Positions 21,551 to 35,469 of a stretch of 64,000 nucleotides of DNA are shown piece by piece (position 1 is the first letter of the stretch; every line of letters begins with the position of its first letter). Origin of the DNA: Lathyrus oleraceus (Eukaryota; Streptophyta; Magnoliopsida; Fabales; Fabaceae); assembly GCF_024323335.1 (NCBI RefSeq), contig NC_066581.1, forward strand, positions 343,420,399 through 343,484,398, in the 5' to 3' direction. Below the pieces are notes generated by a model. The model saw only the letters and a program-made list of their open reading frames with translations, ran no database searches and was not told the origin of the DNA. The translations under genes were made by a program, and so were the position numbers.

Positions 21551-24017
21551 GTCTCTAAGGTTCTCAAGCACCTTTGAATCTCATTGTGATCAAAAGTAAC
21601 TCAAAGTTTTGTTGCTTATTTCTCAAGAGAAGTCAAAGGTTCATATGTTTATTTTCATTCCTTCTTCAACAAGTTACCTCAAACTTTGAGAAATTCAATC
21701 AAGAAAAATTCACGGACATCTTATTTTGAGTTCATATGATCATACATGTACCTTGAAATGCAAGAAAAGTCCAAGTACACAAGTTTATTCCTGGAGGTTT
21801 GACCAAAAAGTCAACATCTGAAGTCAAAGTTCAAAGGATTACAACTCCTTCAATTATCAACATTTTTTAATGCTTAGTTTTGCATATGACTCTTCACAAT
21901 ATCCTCTATAACTTCTCTTTACATTACAAGAGCCAATTATGCTTGGAGAATCATCAAAAGTTTGAAGATATTATAGGTCATTTGTGGACTTAGTGATAGT
22001 TGACCTATTTTCAAGTGACTTTTTCTCAACTTTCAAGGATTATAACTTCTTCATATTTCAACATTTGAGGCTGATTATTTTTTCACAATATCAACTGTGA
22101 TGCCCTCTGCAAGTTTTCTTCAAGGATCAAAGTCAAATTATGCTCAAAAGGCCATGGAATTCTTTGAGACATTACAGGTCATTTTCAACCACTTGGGACT
22201 TAGAATTTTCTAAGTTACATGACCAAGTTTTCGTGTCAACTTCAATATGTCATAACTTTATGCTCAACCATCAAAATGCAACCTTTCTCGGCACATTGTA
22301 ATCTTTGATGTGATGTCAATAAATTGGAAGAAGAATGTGATCAAAAAGCCTCCTAAGCAAGATGCCCCATTGAGTTAAACATGATGACTTGGAACTGAAG
22401 AAATCACCATGATCCGAAATTTGAACTTCATTAATCTTAATTGCAATCCAAATTACCACTCATTTTGGACCTAAACAAATTTAACCAAGTCTCCTTAAGT
22501 TATTTGACTCCTAAAATGCATGATTTGACTGACTTTTGATGGATTGCAAGTCACACTTTCCACACTTCTGATCAAATTTGTTTTGCACGAATTAAGTTTG
22601 ATCCACACGTATTTGGATCCAAACAGTTCCTTATAAATAGAGGAAGCTACTGCATTCATTTTCAAACTTTTGAGAGCAAAGAAATTCCTGTTTCATTCTT
22701 AAATTTTTCCAGAAATTTGAACTATCGTGTTTTGAATTCCAGCTTATTTCAATCCAATTTCTTGATTCCATTAGCATCTTCGATCTTCTCTAAAGATTTT
22801 GCAACAATTCTCAAGCTCTAAGACCTTTTGAAGTGTCCTGACCATATCAAGCTTCATCAACTTTTGATCACCATCTAGACAAGGTAGTTTTTAGCATCAT
22901 TTGAACTCAAACAAGTTACCACAATGTAGTCATTCATTCTCTGATGCTTTCCCCTAACTTATCTGGTGTTGATTGATCGTGTTCATCATTTAATTTTTTT
23001 TCTTGGCATGCTTGCTTCTGAAACTTCTCTTAAATTCTCCATGCTCAGTTTAGATAAATGAATTTTAAGCATGAGGTCGAATTCGTAATGAGGAGGCGAT
23101 CGCATTGGTGTTAGTCTCATGTTATGAATTTACCAAACGATGAAACTCCGGTGAGGGATCAATGGGGAAGATGACCAGAGTTTATCTTAGGTCATATGAG
23201 TTTGCATCCATGTTAGTTATTTGAAATGTTTTGATTAACCTATTTCAAATTGGACCTCGTGTTTCATTTTTGCTAATTTCCATCATGTGCTCCAACATGA
23301 GGAATGTTGGATTCGCCACGTCAATTAATGAGGTCAGATCCAAAACTCTGTGTTTTTTCTGATTTTATTTCTATTTCTTTTTTATTTTAAATTTTTTTTC
23401 CTTTTAAAGTTCATAGAAAATTTATTTTGCATCCAAAAACTACCAAAATAATTTCTAAAATTTTCTTTTATGTTTCTTCATCTAATTTTTATTTTTCAAC
23501 ATTTTATTTTCTTGGTTTTCTATTTTTTATGGATTTTCGTTTTTTCCTTTATTTTGATTGGTTTAAAAATACTTTTATGCATTTTAAAATTCTGGAAAAT
23601 TTATTTTATGCTTCTCATTTTATTTCCAACCTTCCATAATTTTCTTGGCCATTTATTTGGTGTTTTGAAGGGCTTTATGGATATTCTCTTTTATTTCTCT
23701 TTTAAAATTCATTTTAAAAACATTTTTTAGGCATTTTATTATATTCATTTGAATTTTATGCTTGTTTGACCTTTGTTGACTTTTGTTGGTATTGGATCGT
23801 AATTGTTTTAATCATAGGTCTCATCAAACTCAATGGATCTTGTATGTTGTTGGGGTGAAAACCGTAATCCACTAAAATGGATGATTGATTTTGATGATGA
23901 CTTGATCAATACTTTGATCCAATTTGGGTGTGATCTATCTTTCCCTCTTCTTTTTCATCTTTTTCTTTTCCTCTTGATCAATTGGATGGTTTGTGTCCAT
24001 CTTGTTCATGATGTGTG
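21551..24017 (+). repeat. Diverged Ogre-like LTR fragment F
   Basis: There is no gene in it. It shares scattered phrases and layout with the LTRs of A, B and C: ATAGGTCATTTTGTG-type lines, a TATA box, a T-rich middle, GGCCATTTATTTGGTGTTTTGAAG at about 23650 as in 26530, and a closing TTGTTGACTTTTGTTGG phrase. It appears to be a plus-strand LTR of a related but older family, interrupted at 24017 by element B. The left boundary with the LINE is approximate and the U3 end is not clear. Confidence 0.5.
22631..22640 (+). promoter_or_regulatory. TATA box of LTR fragment F
   Basis: TTATAAATAG followed by GAGGAAGC resembles the TATA and leader of the three sister LTRs and gives F its plus-strand polarity. 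Confidence 0.5.
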
Positions 24018-27000
24018 TGTAAGACTCCAATTTTGACCCTAAGATCCCTCATGCTATCTCATCATATGCATTAGCATTGGGATCACACCTTGGCATCCTC
24101 CTTACCCCTCATCCATTGGGTTTGCATTGGGAGAGATCACCAAGCACATTTGATTGTATCATACTTCATTTTTCTTTTTTTACTAACCAAAATACCAAAA
24201 ATATGTCAATGTATAGTTTGTTACTTTTGTAGGTAGTGTACATGCTCACGTATGCTCTATCAAGCTCATATCTAGGGTTCAAGACCCTCAATGCAAGGAT
24301 CTCAATCAAGAACTAGTTTAATATGGCTCTAAGCATCATATATGGATCTCCATGATCTTCACATATCATTTTGATCAAGAAATCATCAAGAGTTTGAAGC
24401 TTGTTTGCCTTGGAAGCCCTAGTTCATCTGGGTATCTTGTGTGACTTCTTCAACAAATTTCTTCAATAATTGATCAAATATTTCAATGTATACTTCACAT
24501 TTCATCATCTTATACATATATGATCCTCCATGAGTCCCAAAAATCAAGATAATATCAAGCTAGCAAGTTGGTTCATGGTGGTTGACCAGAGGAATTCAAC
24601 TAGTCAAAACTGGGGTTCCTTACACCCTATCTCCTACAATGTTTATCATATTAAAATTATTCCAAGAGAAAAGTTACTCTAAGTGAAATTCCAAACAACT
24701 TTCATGTTGAGGTCAAGAGCTAGTTTTTCTAGGAAAGTCATTTTTTATGGTGAAAGATTATAGGTCATTTTGTCTAAACCCTAATTTGGAGGTCAAATTC
24801 GCAAGACCATAACTTGGTCATTTTTTATGATATGAAAACCATTCAATTTTCATGATCAAATTAAATATGTGTACTTCAACTTTGATGTTTTTAGGAAGTT
24901 CAAATTCAACTTGCAAATGCATGTGCCAAGAGGAAACATTATAGGTCATTTTGGGCCACTATCATTGAACAAGTGATTTTCCTCAACTTCTAATTTGTTA
25001 CCAATTTGAAGGGATTTGAAATAGCTACAACTTTTATGAAGTAACTTTTCCCATATTGAGCCCATAGAAAAAGTTATTCAAGGTGGAAGAAGTGAACATA
25101 TGTCTTGGTACTTAGAATTTTTTTTATATGTTTGATTTTCCAAAGTTCCACCTCAAAATTCATTATGATCCAAGATTTAAATGAAAAAGTGTTTAACATG
25201 ATAGTTGTCCCTCTTGATCTAACCTTTCCAAAATGTTCAAAATCATCTCATTTGGACAAAGTATGAATGACTTGCGCATGGCTTAAAGTTTAAGGACCAT
25301 TTGGATAATTTGAAGTTCCATTTTTCATACACGAATGCATGGCTTGACAACACGATTTCAACATGGATTACACTCATTTTTGGACCTTGGTGCATCACTT
25401 GATGGGCGTATCACACACCCATGCAACCATGCAAGAGAGATTTTCAAGTTTTGCCAAAAATGGAAGTGTGCAAATATCAGTGACACTGGCCTATAAATAG
25501 AAGCTCTCTTGCTCAGAAATGAGGACCCTGGCGCGCAAGCTTTTATAAGCAACCCTAAACCCTCACCATTAAAGGATAAGCTTGAAGGTTTTATTTGAAA
25601 ATCGAGTTTGAATCTCCCAGTGTTTTTGAGATTGAAACTCCAAGAGTCCATCCCTTTCCTTGATCCATTTATACTCCATCAAGCGTCTGAAGCAAGGCCA
25701 AGCATAATTGAGAGCAAGATCGTGCCAATCTGAAGCTCCGTTGAACGTGATTTTCCAGATTTTTCCACTCATCGATTCTCTCTTATTTCTCCATTATTCT
25801 TGTTGATTTTTGGTTGTTTGAAGTCCTACCAATGTAGGAAACAAGATTGAGTTGCTTAGAGGTCAAATCAAAGCAACTCAGATCATGATCCTCAAAATTC
25901 AACTCCCTGTATCTTCCTATATACTTGGAGTTAGACAAATTTGAGGTCAGATTCGAGCTCCTGGGCATTTTTTCTTTAAATCCATGTCTTGCTTTTTCAT
26001 TTTGGTGATGGTTGAAGGTGAACCAGTCTGGTGAGGTCCACCGGAGAAGAAGACTGAAGCTCTGGCACCGGCGATGTGTTGGCATGTCTCCGAACCACAT
26101 GATCAATTTGAATTGTTTTAATCTCACGCGTCCATTGTAATTACCATGTTTGCTGCGCTGTTGACTCAAGACCACAGGGAACGCACGCTTTGGACCATCT
26201 GATCTGCCACCTCAATTAATGAGGGAGATCAGATGGTCCACGTATTTTTAAATTTGTGAATTTCTATTTTAATTGCTTTATTTTCATTAATTCATATTAA
26301 TTTTAATATTGATCCAAAAAATATGGGACTTTCACCAAAAACTTTCAAATATTTTTCTCTTCCATTTTCTGAATTAAAATTATTTTTTGGATCAATATTA
26401 ATATTTTTCATGATTTAATTGTTTTTGTGCATATTTTTGATTGTTTAAAAATACTTTTAAATCTCCAAAAATAATGAAATATTTTCTTCAAGGTCCTTTG
26501 ACTTTGTTTGACCTATGATAAATATCTTGGCCATTTATTTGGTGTTTTGAAGAGGTTTTAGGTTTTTTATTAAACATAATTTAATTTAATGCATTTTTAA
26601 TTGATTTTTAATTGTTTAATTGTGAATAAGTTGTGTTGAGCTATTTTTATTGACTTGTGAAGTTTGACTATTGAGTTTGGACCTTGGTCAAGGTTGATTT
26701 GACTTTGTTGGATTAAAATCATTGGATTTAGGGGATTGATGAAATGTACATTTCATCTCCCAAAATGAATGAATGATTTTAATTTGATAAAATCCTTCCC
26801 TTCACCAATTTGTGTTTGTCTCATCCCCCCCCCCCCCTCTTCATCTTCAATCTCCTTCTATCCCATTCGTTCCATTGACCTATGATATCTCTATATCTTA
26901 AGGCTAATTGGTTGATAAACCAATACAAGTATGGATGAGATTAGGTCCACCCTTTTGCCATTTTGTTTTAAGTGTGGTTTGTTTTAGTAGTATGATTCAT

Positions 27001-28646
27001 TATACCATATCTCTAACATGCATTAACACTAAAATTTCTATTGCCCGACCTCAGATAGTTGTGACTTCTACGTAAGTCCAATTACAATTGCTTAACATAA
27101 CGCTATGTTTTGAGCCAAAAAGCATAGCATTCTAGTAAGTGAGATTGTAATCTCCCCCCTTTCATGGTATTGTGTAGAAACATGTACTTTTTTCCTCCAT
27201 TTGGAAGATGTCTTGGTTCAAGGATCCATGCTTGTGAATAGAGGGTTGAGTGTTCTCCAAAGAATGACTTAAACAATTGGAAAGCAAAACCAATATGCAC
27301 TTTAAATTCAAGCCCTTTTATCATTTTCCATTATTCATATCATTTAACTTGTTTATTTTAATGTCATTTTCCCTTACCTCACTTGAGCCATATATTTTGA
27401 TGATATATACTTGTTTGTGTACTTTGTATGATTTTATGGTCTTAGGACCTTACTATACATAATAACAACAAAAACTCTTTAAAAAAATGTTTGTGTGGAC
27501 TGTTGGGATTGACCTGAAACTTGGACTTAGAATTAGGCAACAGTCCCTATGCAAAAGGACTTGGCCAATGCCAACTTTTCTGAAGCCAAGTCACTGTGAA
27601 TTGAACTTTCATCTGATGTAAGTATTAGGATCCACTTGAGTTCATCTGCTACATGGTCTTGATGAAAATGTTACTTTGAACCTGTGTCTAATGCCTTATT
27701 CTGAGCCATTCAAGGAGTATGTCATCTGGTACATGGGGAAGATTATGAATAAGACTATGAAGTTGCTAGCTTCGATGTGGCTATCTTTATTTGATGCCTT
27801 GCTCTTCATCTTGCTTGCTTATTAATATTGCTTGATTTTAAAGTCCAAAGGAAAAGTGAGTTTCTATATGACATTCTTGTCTATTGGATTGCATCCCATT
27901 GGTCAGATCTTTTCAACTCTTAACTTTTACATTTTTGCTTAGGATTAGTCTCTTCATCTCCTCCCATTTCTTAAGTTTCAAATCTCTCCCCTCTTTTCAA
28001 AAACCTTCTTTGCTTGTGATTTTTAAACTTAGACTTTATTGCAAAATTAGAAACTTTGGTCTTATGCCATTGCATTTTTAAACTTCTTTTTCTTAATCAA
28101 ACTTGTAAATGAACTTAACTATACTTGACTTAAAATTTGAAAAGACAAAAAGAACTAACACTCATTGAAACTCTTTTAGGCCTTTTGTGCCTCTTTTAAA
28201 CTCAATTTTTTTTGTTAAAAGCAACTCACTCACTTTGAAATTGATACCACGAACTATAAGGTTTTGATCATTATTTTTATGTTGGTACGTAGGCACAAGT
28301 CTGAAGGTCTTGTCAAACACAAAAATATAATTAATGAATTCTTTTCTCATCCCCACACTCTATTTATTGCAAACATCTTTTATACCAAAAACACATACAC
28401 ATATAAAAAAAGGGCTCCCTAGGAGTATCTAGGACACTTTGGGTGATAACACTTTCCCTCTGTGTAACCAACCCCCTTACTTGTAATCTCTGGCATTTTA
28501 TTAGTTTTGATTTGAAAACTTCTTATCTTTGGGTTTTATTCATACTTTTCCCTTTTCCTTTGGAAACAATAAAAGCGCGGTGACAACTCTGGTTTTATTG
28601 ACGTTAAGTTTATCCATAGCTTAATGGTCATGAATTTACCGCTACA
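24018..28646 (+). repeat. Element B 5' LTR, 4629 bp
   Basis: It starts TGTAAGACTCC and ends ACCGCTACA, nine bases before the primer site. It contains the TATA at 25491, a C14 run near 26826, a GTAGGCA-plus-hairpin at 28310-28332 (CAAGTC/GTCTTG, one mismatch) and a conserved TGTGTAACCAACCCCCTTAC block near 28461. It also holds a degraded primer-site-like TGACAACTCTG at 28581. The reverse complement aligns with 54228-58900. The 60-130-residue ORFs in it are not conserved as proteins. Confidence 0.9.
25491..25501 (+). promoter_or_regulatory. Element B LTR TATA box
   Basis: CTATAAATAGA lies about 1.5 kb into the LTR and is followed by AGCTCTCTTGCTCAG. The equivalent word occurs in LTR-A and in the C LTR. 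It is the probable U3/R core promoter. Confidence 0.65.
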
Positions 28647-28655
28647 GAAATTAAG

Positions 28656-28673
28656 TGGCGACTCTGCTGGGGA
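28656..28673 (+). promoter_or_regulatory. Element B primer-binding site, tRNA-Arg type
   Basis: TGGCGACTCTGCTGGGGA begins nine bases after the LTR end. The TGG start fits pairing with a tRNA CCA tail, and this word is the one reported for Ogre elements as complementary to tRNA-Arg (from family knowledge; no tRNA gene is in the window to confirm). Confidence 0.85.
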
Positions 28674-29521
28674 GTAGTCCTCAGTGGGTTTAGCCTACTT
28701 TTTTATGTGTATATAATTGTGTATTTGATGTTTGTATATTTGTTTGTGTGATATAATATGTTTTTTGTGCTTCTTGATCTTTGAGTGGTGAGGCAAGTTC
28801 TAACCCGAACTTGAGTGCAATTAAGATAGGAGGATGGTATAGTCATGTTCGACTTGTGTGATATATTCCTTAACAAGTTGGCTTGAGACCCATCTACTCA
28901 GTGGAGACGCTTTTAGAGTCATGAATGTCACCCAAGTTATTTGTGGTTAGGCATTACTTTCTCTGATTTGGGGTCCGAGAAGCTGAGGACCGTAGAACAT
29001 TTAACCCATCTTGGCCTATTTAGGACGTAGTACAGAGACTGTTCAGGTGTAGACTTGATAACAGTTGTTACACGATACTACACTTGGACGAGTTTCTATT
29101 GAGAATATTATGGGTGGATGAGTTAGTCATCGTAACCTATAATATTTGATAGATGGAATTAAGACTCTGGGAACTTTTTAGAACATGATCTACATGTTTT
29201 TATCCTTAGTACACTCCTTTAGAATGGTTCTTAACCTGACTCCATGCTCGTGACTCATAACAAACCCTTGATTCATGGTTGATCCAATCAAGTCTTGTCA
29301 ATATCAATGGAACTTGGGTGTTGATAAGGTGAAAACCATAATCCACCAAAATGGATTATTGATCTTGACAATGACTTGATTCATCCCTTAACCTTTGTTT
29401 TCCTTATGTGTGATCCCTTATTTATGATTGTTGCATTCATGCATTCATGCGCATCATAACAGTCATCACATGAAAAATAACTTCATGGAACTGAGGTTTT
29501 ATTTGCAAATATTTTTAGACC
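28674..29521 (+). other. Element B leader between primer site and ORF1
   Basis: About 850 bp with no credible gene. It aligns in reverse with the C leader (40546-41265 and 53941-54200), including GTGAGGCAAGTTCTAACCCG near 28790, the point where the copia element entered C. A long 5' leader is usual for Ogre. Confidence 0.75.
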
Positions 29522-29829
29522 ATGGATTATGGATGAAGGAACACTAAGAAGTACAGTTTCAGATGTTCCGACTTGAAAGAATTAAGGAAGCTATCATCTT
29601 TTGTACTAGATCCCTTGGATTTCAAGCAATGTCATGGGAAGCTTCTATCTGTGTTGTCTACTGATGTTGTCGAAGGACTTTTGAGTGTATTGGTCCAGTT
29701 TTATGATCCTCTCTACCGTTACTTCACTTTTCCGGATTATCAGCTTGTGCCTACGTTGGAGGAGTATGCCCATCTCTTAGGAATACCCGTTTCTAACAAA
29801 GTGCCTTTTAGTGGATTGGAAGAGATTAT
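29522..29829 (+). pseudogene. Element B ORF1, N-terminal part
   Basis: ORF1 begins at the ATG at 29522, but the fifth codon is TGA where C has CGA, so translation would fail. From 29573 the frame reads LSSFVLDPLDF, LLSVLVQFYDPLYRYFTFPD and LVPTLEEYAHLLGIPVSNKVPF, an arrangement that resembles the plant mobile domain shared by some host proteins and transposons. Ogre ORF1 has no established function. The reading frame is cut at GLEEI by insertion of element C and continues at 58906. Confidence 0.8.
29825..29829. other. Target-site duplication of element C, left copy
   Basis: ATTAT here and ATTAC at 58901-58905 flank element C. Removing C and one copy restores the collinear ORF1 of B, which confirms the boundaries; one base has changed since insertion. 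Confidence 0.85.
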
Positions 29830-30061
29830 TGTAGAGGTAAATTCATGATCATCAAGCTATGGATAAGCTAGAGATCAAATAACAAGAGTCGCCATCGCGC
29901 TTTTATTGTTTCCAAGGGAAAAGGGAAAAAGTACGAACAAAACCCAAAAAAGTAAGAAGTTTTCAAATCAAAACTAATAAAATGTCAGAGATTACAGGTA
30001 AGGGGGTTGGTTACACAGAGGGATGGTGTTGTCACCCAAAGTGTCCTAGGTACTCCTAGGG
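29830..30061 (-). repeat. Element C 3' LTR stub
   Basis: Its left end TGTAGAGGTAAATTCATG is the reverse complement of the LTR terminus ACCGCTACA with one change. It follows the 5' LTR (54228-54453) up to CCTAGGTACTCCTAGGGA and then switches to the internal 3' region. About 4.4 kb of LTR plus the purine tract are missing at this junction. It retains a primer-site-like AGAGTCGCCA at 29885-29894. Confidence 0.85.
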
Positions 30062-31600
<1,539 letters not shown>

Positions 31601-31604
31601 CTAA

Positions 31605-31765
31605 TTTTTGCATAAGTTTCCCCAGGGTGGGGTGCTCAACTTATTGGGAAATTCTTTCTGTTTTATGTCTCTAATTTTTGCCTGGACCGCCCTTTCGGGT
31701 TTTCAATCCACCGAGACGCTCCTTTTTTACCTAAGCCTCCCTTTCGGGTTTTCAACTTAGCGAGC
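31605..31765 (-). other. Tandem hairpin array just after pol, element C
   Basis: Three units follow the pol stop on the minus strand. Inverted repeats, in plus coordinates, are CTAAGCC with AACTTAG (31731-31737, 31754-31760), TGGACC with AATCCA (31683-31688, 31705-31710) and ATAAGTT with AACTTAT (31612-31618, 31638-31644). The first two have G-U pairs on the RNA strand and share the loop text GAAAACCCGAAAGGG; the third has a CCCCA/TGGGG inner stem. The minus-strand tail GCAAAAATTAG follows two units. Layout matches element D although stem sequences differ. Confidence 0.72.
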
Positions 31766-31781
31766 TGTTCTTTTTCTTTTT

Positions 31782-34700
31782 TTAGGTGAAGTATATCTTG
31801 ACTACATCTGCGTTCATAGGACGAGTGAACTCTTCACCATCCATAGTTGTAAGTATCAATGCACCGCCTGAAAAGGCTCTCTTAACAACATATGGGCCTT
31901 CGTAATTAGGAGTCCATTTTCCTCTAGAATCTGGTTTAAATGATAAAATCTTCTTGAGCACAAGATCACCTTCTCTGAACACACGAGGTCTAACCTTCTT
32001 ATCAAAAGCCTTCTTCATCCTTTGCTGATATAACTGACCATGACACATGGCAGTCAATCTCTTCTCTTCTATCAAATTCAACTGATCAAACCTGGTCTGA
32101 CAGCATTCAACTTCAATCAACTTGGCTTCCATAAGCACACATAATGAAGGAATCTCAACCTCTACGGGGAGCACTGCTTCCATACCATACACAAGAGAGA
32201 AGGGGGTTGCCCCTGTTGAAGTGGGGACAGATGTACGATACCCATGCAAAACAAACGGGAGCATCTCATGCTAATCCTTGTATGTTACAACCATATTCTG
32301 GATAATATTCTTGATGTTCTTGTTTGCAGCTTCCACAAGCCCATTCATCTTGGGTCTGTAGGGAGAAGAATTATGATGTGCAATCTTGAAGTCTTTACAA
32401 AGAGCTTCCACCATATTGTTATTCAAGTTTGATCCATTATTAGTAATGATCTTGCTTGGCATACCATAACGACATATAATCTGATTCTTGATAAACCTTA
32501 CAACAACTTGCTTGGTTACATTTGCATACGATGCCGCTTCAACCCATTTTGTGAAGTAGTCAATTTCCACCAAAATGAAACGATGTCCATTTGAAGCTTT
32601 GGGTTCAATCATCCCAACCATATCAATTCCCCACATGGAGAAGGGCCATGGGGAAGAGAGAACATTCAATAGTATCGGAGGAATATGAATCTTATCAGCA
32701 TAAATTTGACACTTGTGGCACTTCTTCACAAATTTGCAACAGTCAGATTCCATTGTCAGCCAATAGTAACCTGCTCGCAACATTTTCTTCGCCATTGCAT
32801 GTCCATTGGAATGAGTACCAAAGGAACCTTCGTGTCTATCCATGCATCTCAGCAAAACCATGTCGAAGTTTCTCTTGTACAGTATATCACCATTCAAGTC
32901 GAAATTACCGGCTAATCTTCTAAAAGTTTTCTTATCTTTCAAAGATGCCCCAGGCGGGTAAATCTGACTTTGGAGGAAACTTTTGATGTCATAATACCAC
33001 GGTTTCTCGTCTTTGATCTCTTCCACAGCAAACACATGAGTTGGCCTATCAAGACGCATCACAGACAAATTAGGGACTTCATTCCAATACTTAACTATAA
33101 TCATTGATGTCAACGTTGCAAGAGCATCTGCCATCCGGTTTTCATCTTGAGGGATATGATGAAACTCAACCTTTGTAAAAAAAGTTGAAGTCCTCCTCGC
33201 ATAATCTCTATACGGTATTAAATTGGGTTGATTTGTATCCCATTCTCCTTTGATTTGATTCACAACCAAAGCCGAATCACCAAAGACATCCAAATACTTG
33301 ATTATGAGATTCATAGCCTCTTCAAGCCCCATATTGCAAGCTTCATATTCTTCCATATTGTTTGAACACTTGAAAGTCAATCTAGCTATAAATGGTAGAT
33401 GCGTGCCTTGAGGAGTAATAATCAAGGCCCCAATGCCATTTCCATATTGATTAACAGCTCCATCAAATACCATGCCCCAACGGGAACTAGGTTTTGGCCC
33501 TTCTTCAAGCAATGGTTCATCACAATCTTTCATTTTCAAGTACAAAATCTCTTCATCAGGAAAATCATATTGCACTGACTGATAATCTTCAATTGGTTGG
33601 TGAGCCAGATGGTCAGCCAAGATACTACCCTTGATTGCTTTCTGAGATCGATATTCGATATTATACTCCGATAACAACATCTGCCAACGGGAAATCCTCC
33701 TAGTTAAAGCAGGCTTCTCAAAAATATACTTGATTGGATCCATTTTGGATATCAACCAAGTGGTATGATTCAACATATATTGGCATAGACGCTTAGCAGC
33801 CCAAGCCAATGCGCAACAAGTTTTCTCAAACATAGAATATCGAGTCTCACATTCAGTGAACTTCTTACTAAGGTAGTAAATTGCAAATTCTTTCTTTCCA
33901 GTCTCATCTTGCTGACCAAGAACACAACCCATACTCTCATCAAGCACAGTCACATACAAGATCAACGGTCTTCCTTCAACAGGTGGAGACAAAATCGGAG
34001 GTTCAAGCAAATATTCCTTGATACCGTCAAAAGCTTTCTGGAAGTCTTCGGTCCAATCACAAGACTGATCTTTCTGAAGAAGCTTGAATATAGGCGCACA
34101 TGTTGCAGTCATGTGGGAAATGAATCTGGAAATATAATTCAAGCGCCGGAGAAAACCTCTGACTTGCTTCTCAGTTTTGGGCGCATGTATCTCTTGTATT
34201 GCTTTGACCTTGGCAGGATCAACTTCAATACCCCTCTCGCTGACAATAAAGCCTAACAACTTACCAGAACAAACACCAAAAGTACACTTATTGGGATTCA
34301 AGCGGAGTTTATACTTCCTCAAACGCTGGAATAACTTCAACAAATGCTTAACATGTTCCTCTTCATTAATCGATTTAGCAATCATGTCATCGACATAAAC
34401 TTCAATCTCTTTATGCATCATATCATGAAAAAGAGTAGTCATTGCTCTTTGGTAAGTTGCACCAGCATTCTTTAGACCGAAAGGCATCACTCTATAACAA
34501 AATGTTCCCCAAGGTGTAATGAATGTGGTCTTCTCCAAATCTTTGGGTGCCATCTTGATCTGATTATATCCGTAAAATCCATCCATAAACAAAAAGACTT
34601 TGAATTTAACAGTATTGTCTACCAACATATCAATGTGTGGCAGAGGGAAATCATCTTTCAGACTGGCTTTATTCAAATCTCTACAGTCAACACACATGCA

Positions 34701-35214
34701 GACTTTTCCATCTTTCTTCGGCACTGGCACAATATTGGCCACCCATTATGGATACTCAGCGGTTACAAGGAAACCAGCATCAATTTGCTTATGCACTTCC
34801 TCTTTGACCTTCAAAGCCATATCATGATGCGTTCTTCCCAACTTCTACTTGACTGGCGGGCATTCTGGCTTCAACGGCAATCTATGCTCCACAATCTCAG
34901 AATCCAACCCAGGCATGACTTGATAGGACCAAGAAAACACATCTGAATACTCTCGAAAAAGATCAATCATCCCCTTCTTAACTTCTAGACACAATCGAGA
35001 TCCAATCTTGACTTCCTTCACATCATCCTCGGAACCCAAATTGAGTAACTCGACTTGCTCTTCGAACAAGTGAATGGTATTTTCATCTTGCTCAAGAAGA
35101 TGAGATAATTCATCACTCACTTCTACATCACTTTCCTCCTCGGCCTCAAACACAGGGAATTCAAAATTTGGAGAAGGAGAAGGATTATTGTATTCAATGG
35201 GGTTAGGAACCAAC
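31782..35214 (-). pseudogene. pol: Element C pol: RT, RNase H, integrase
   Basis: Translation runs from exon 2 (LVPNPIEYN) to IYFT and the stop at 31782. RT is well kept, with FPLPHIDMLVD, TPWGTFCYRVMPFGLKNA and the catalytic YVDD at 34386-34397. RNase H shows its four acidic residues (VFDGAVN, EEYEA, FGDSALVV, MADALAT). Integrase has H-H-C-C (HEGSFGTH, KCHKCQIY), Asp in WGIDMVG and Glu in NGLVEAAN, but the second catalytic Asp is Asn (ITNNGSN, 32439-32441). Three nonsense codons interrupt it: TAG 34845-34847, TAA 34746-34748 and TAG 32271-32273, each explicable as a C-to-T change. It is therefore dead in both reading frame and integrase chemistry. Confidence 0.9.
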
Positions 35215-35469
35215 CTGCATAATGATTTGATATTTTGATTTTAGAGAAGTGAATTTGTGACCAAATATTATACAGATGGACAATTATATTGTTTATTTAT
35301 GTTTTTTGTGATTACCATTTTCAGAATAAATCAAAAAGTAAAAACAAACATCATAAATATGGATGAAGAGAATTAATTTTATTGATGATCAATTTGAAAA
35401 TGCCCAAACAATGTTCACTTCTCCCTTAGGCATAGGAGAAGGATTTAAAAAACATATAAAAACAATTAC
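35215..35469 (-). other. Element C gag-pro/pol intron, 255 bp
   Basis: On the minus strand the donor is CTAA then GTAATTG at 35469 and the acceptor ATTATGCAG ends at 35215. The intron is AT-rich. Joining the exons turns the gag-pro stop (AAG TAA) into an open frame, Ser-Lys then Leu-Val-Pro-Asn-Pro of pol. Element B has the same arrangement. Ogre elements are known for an intron at this place; whether this copy is spliced cannot be seen. Confidence 0.75.

Noticed and set aside
23427..23730. Hydrophobic Phe/Leu-rich ORFs that look like membrane proteins
   Set aside because: They come from T-rich LTR sequence; composition alone explains them and no start or conservation supports them.
26826..26839. 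C14 run as a regulatory G-quadruplex
   Set aside because: A single homopolymer run in an LTR, absent from the sister LTRs; probably slippage or a sequencing-prone spot.
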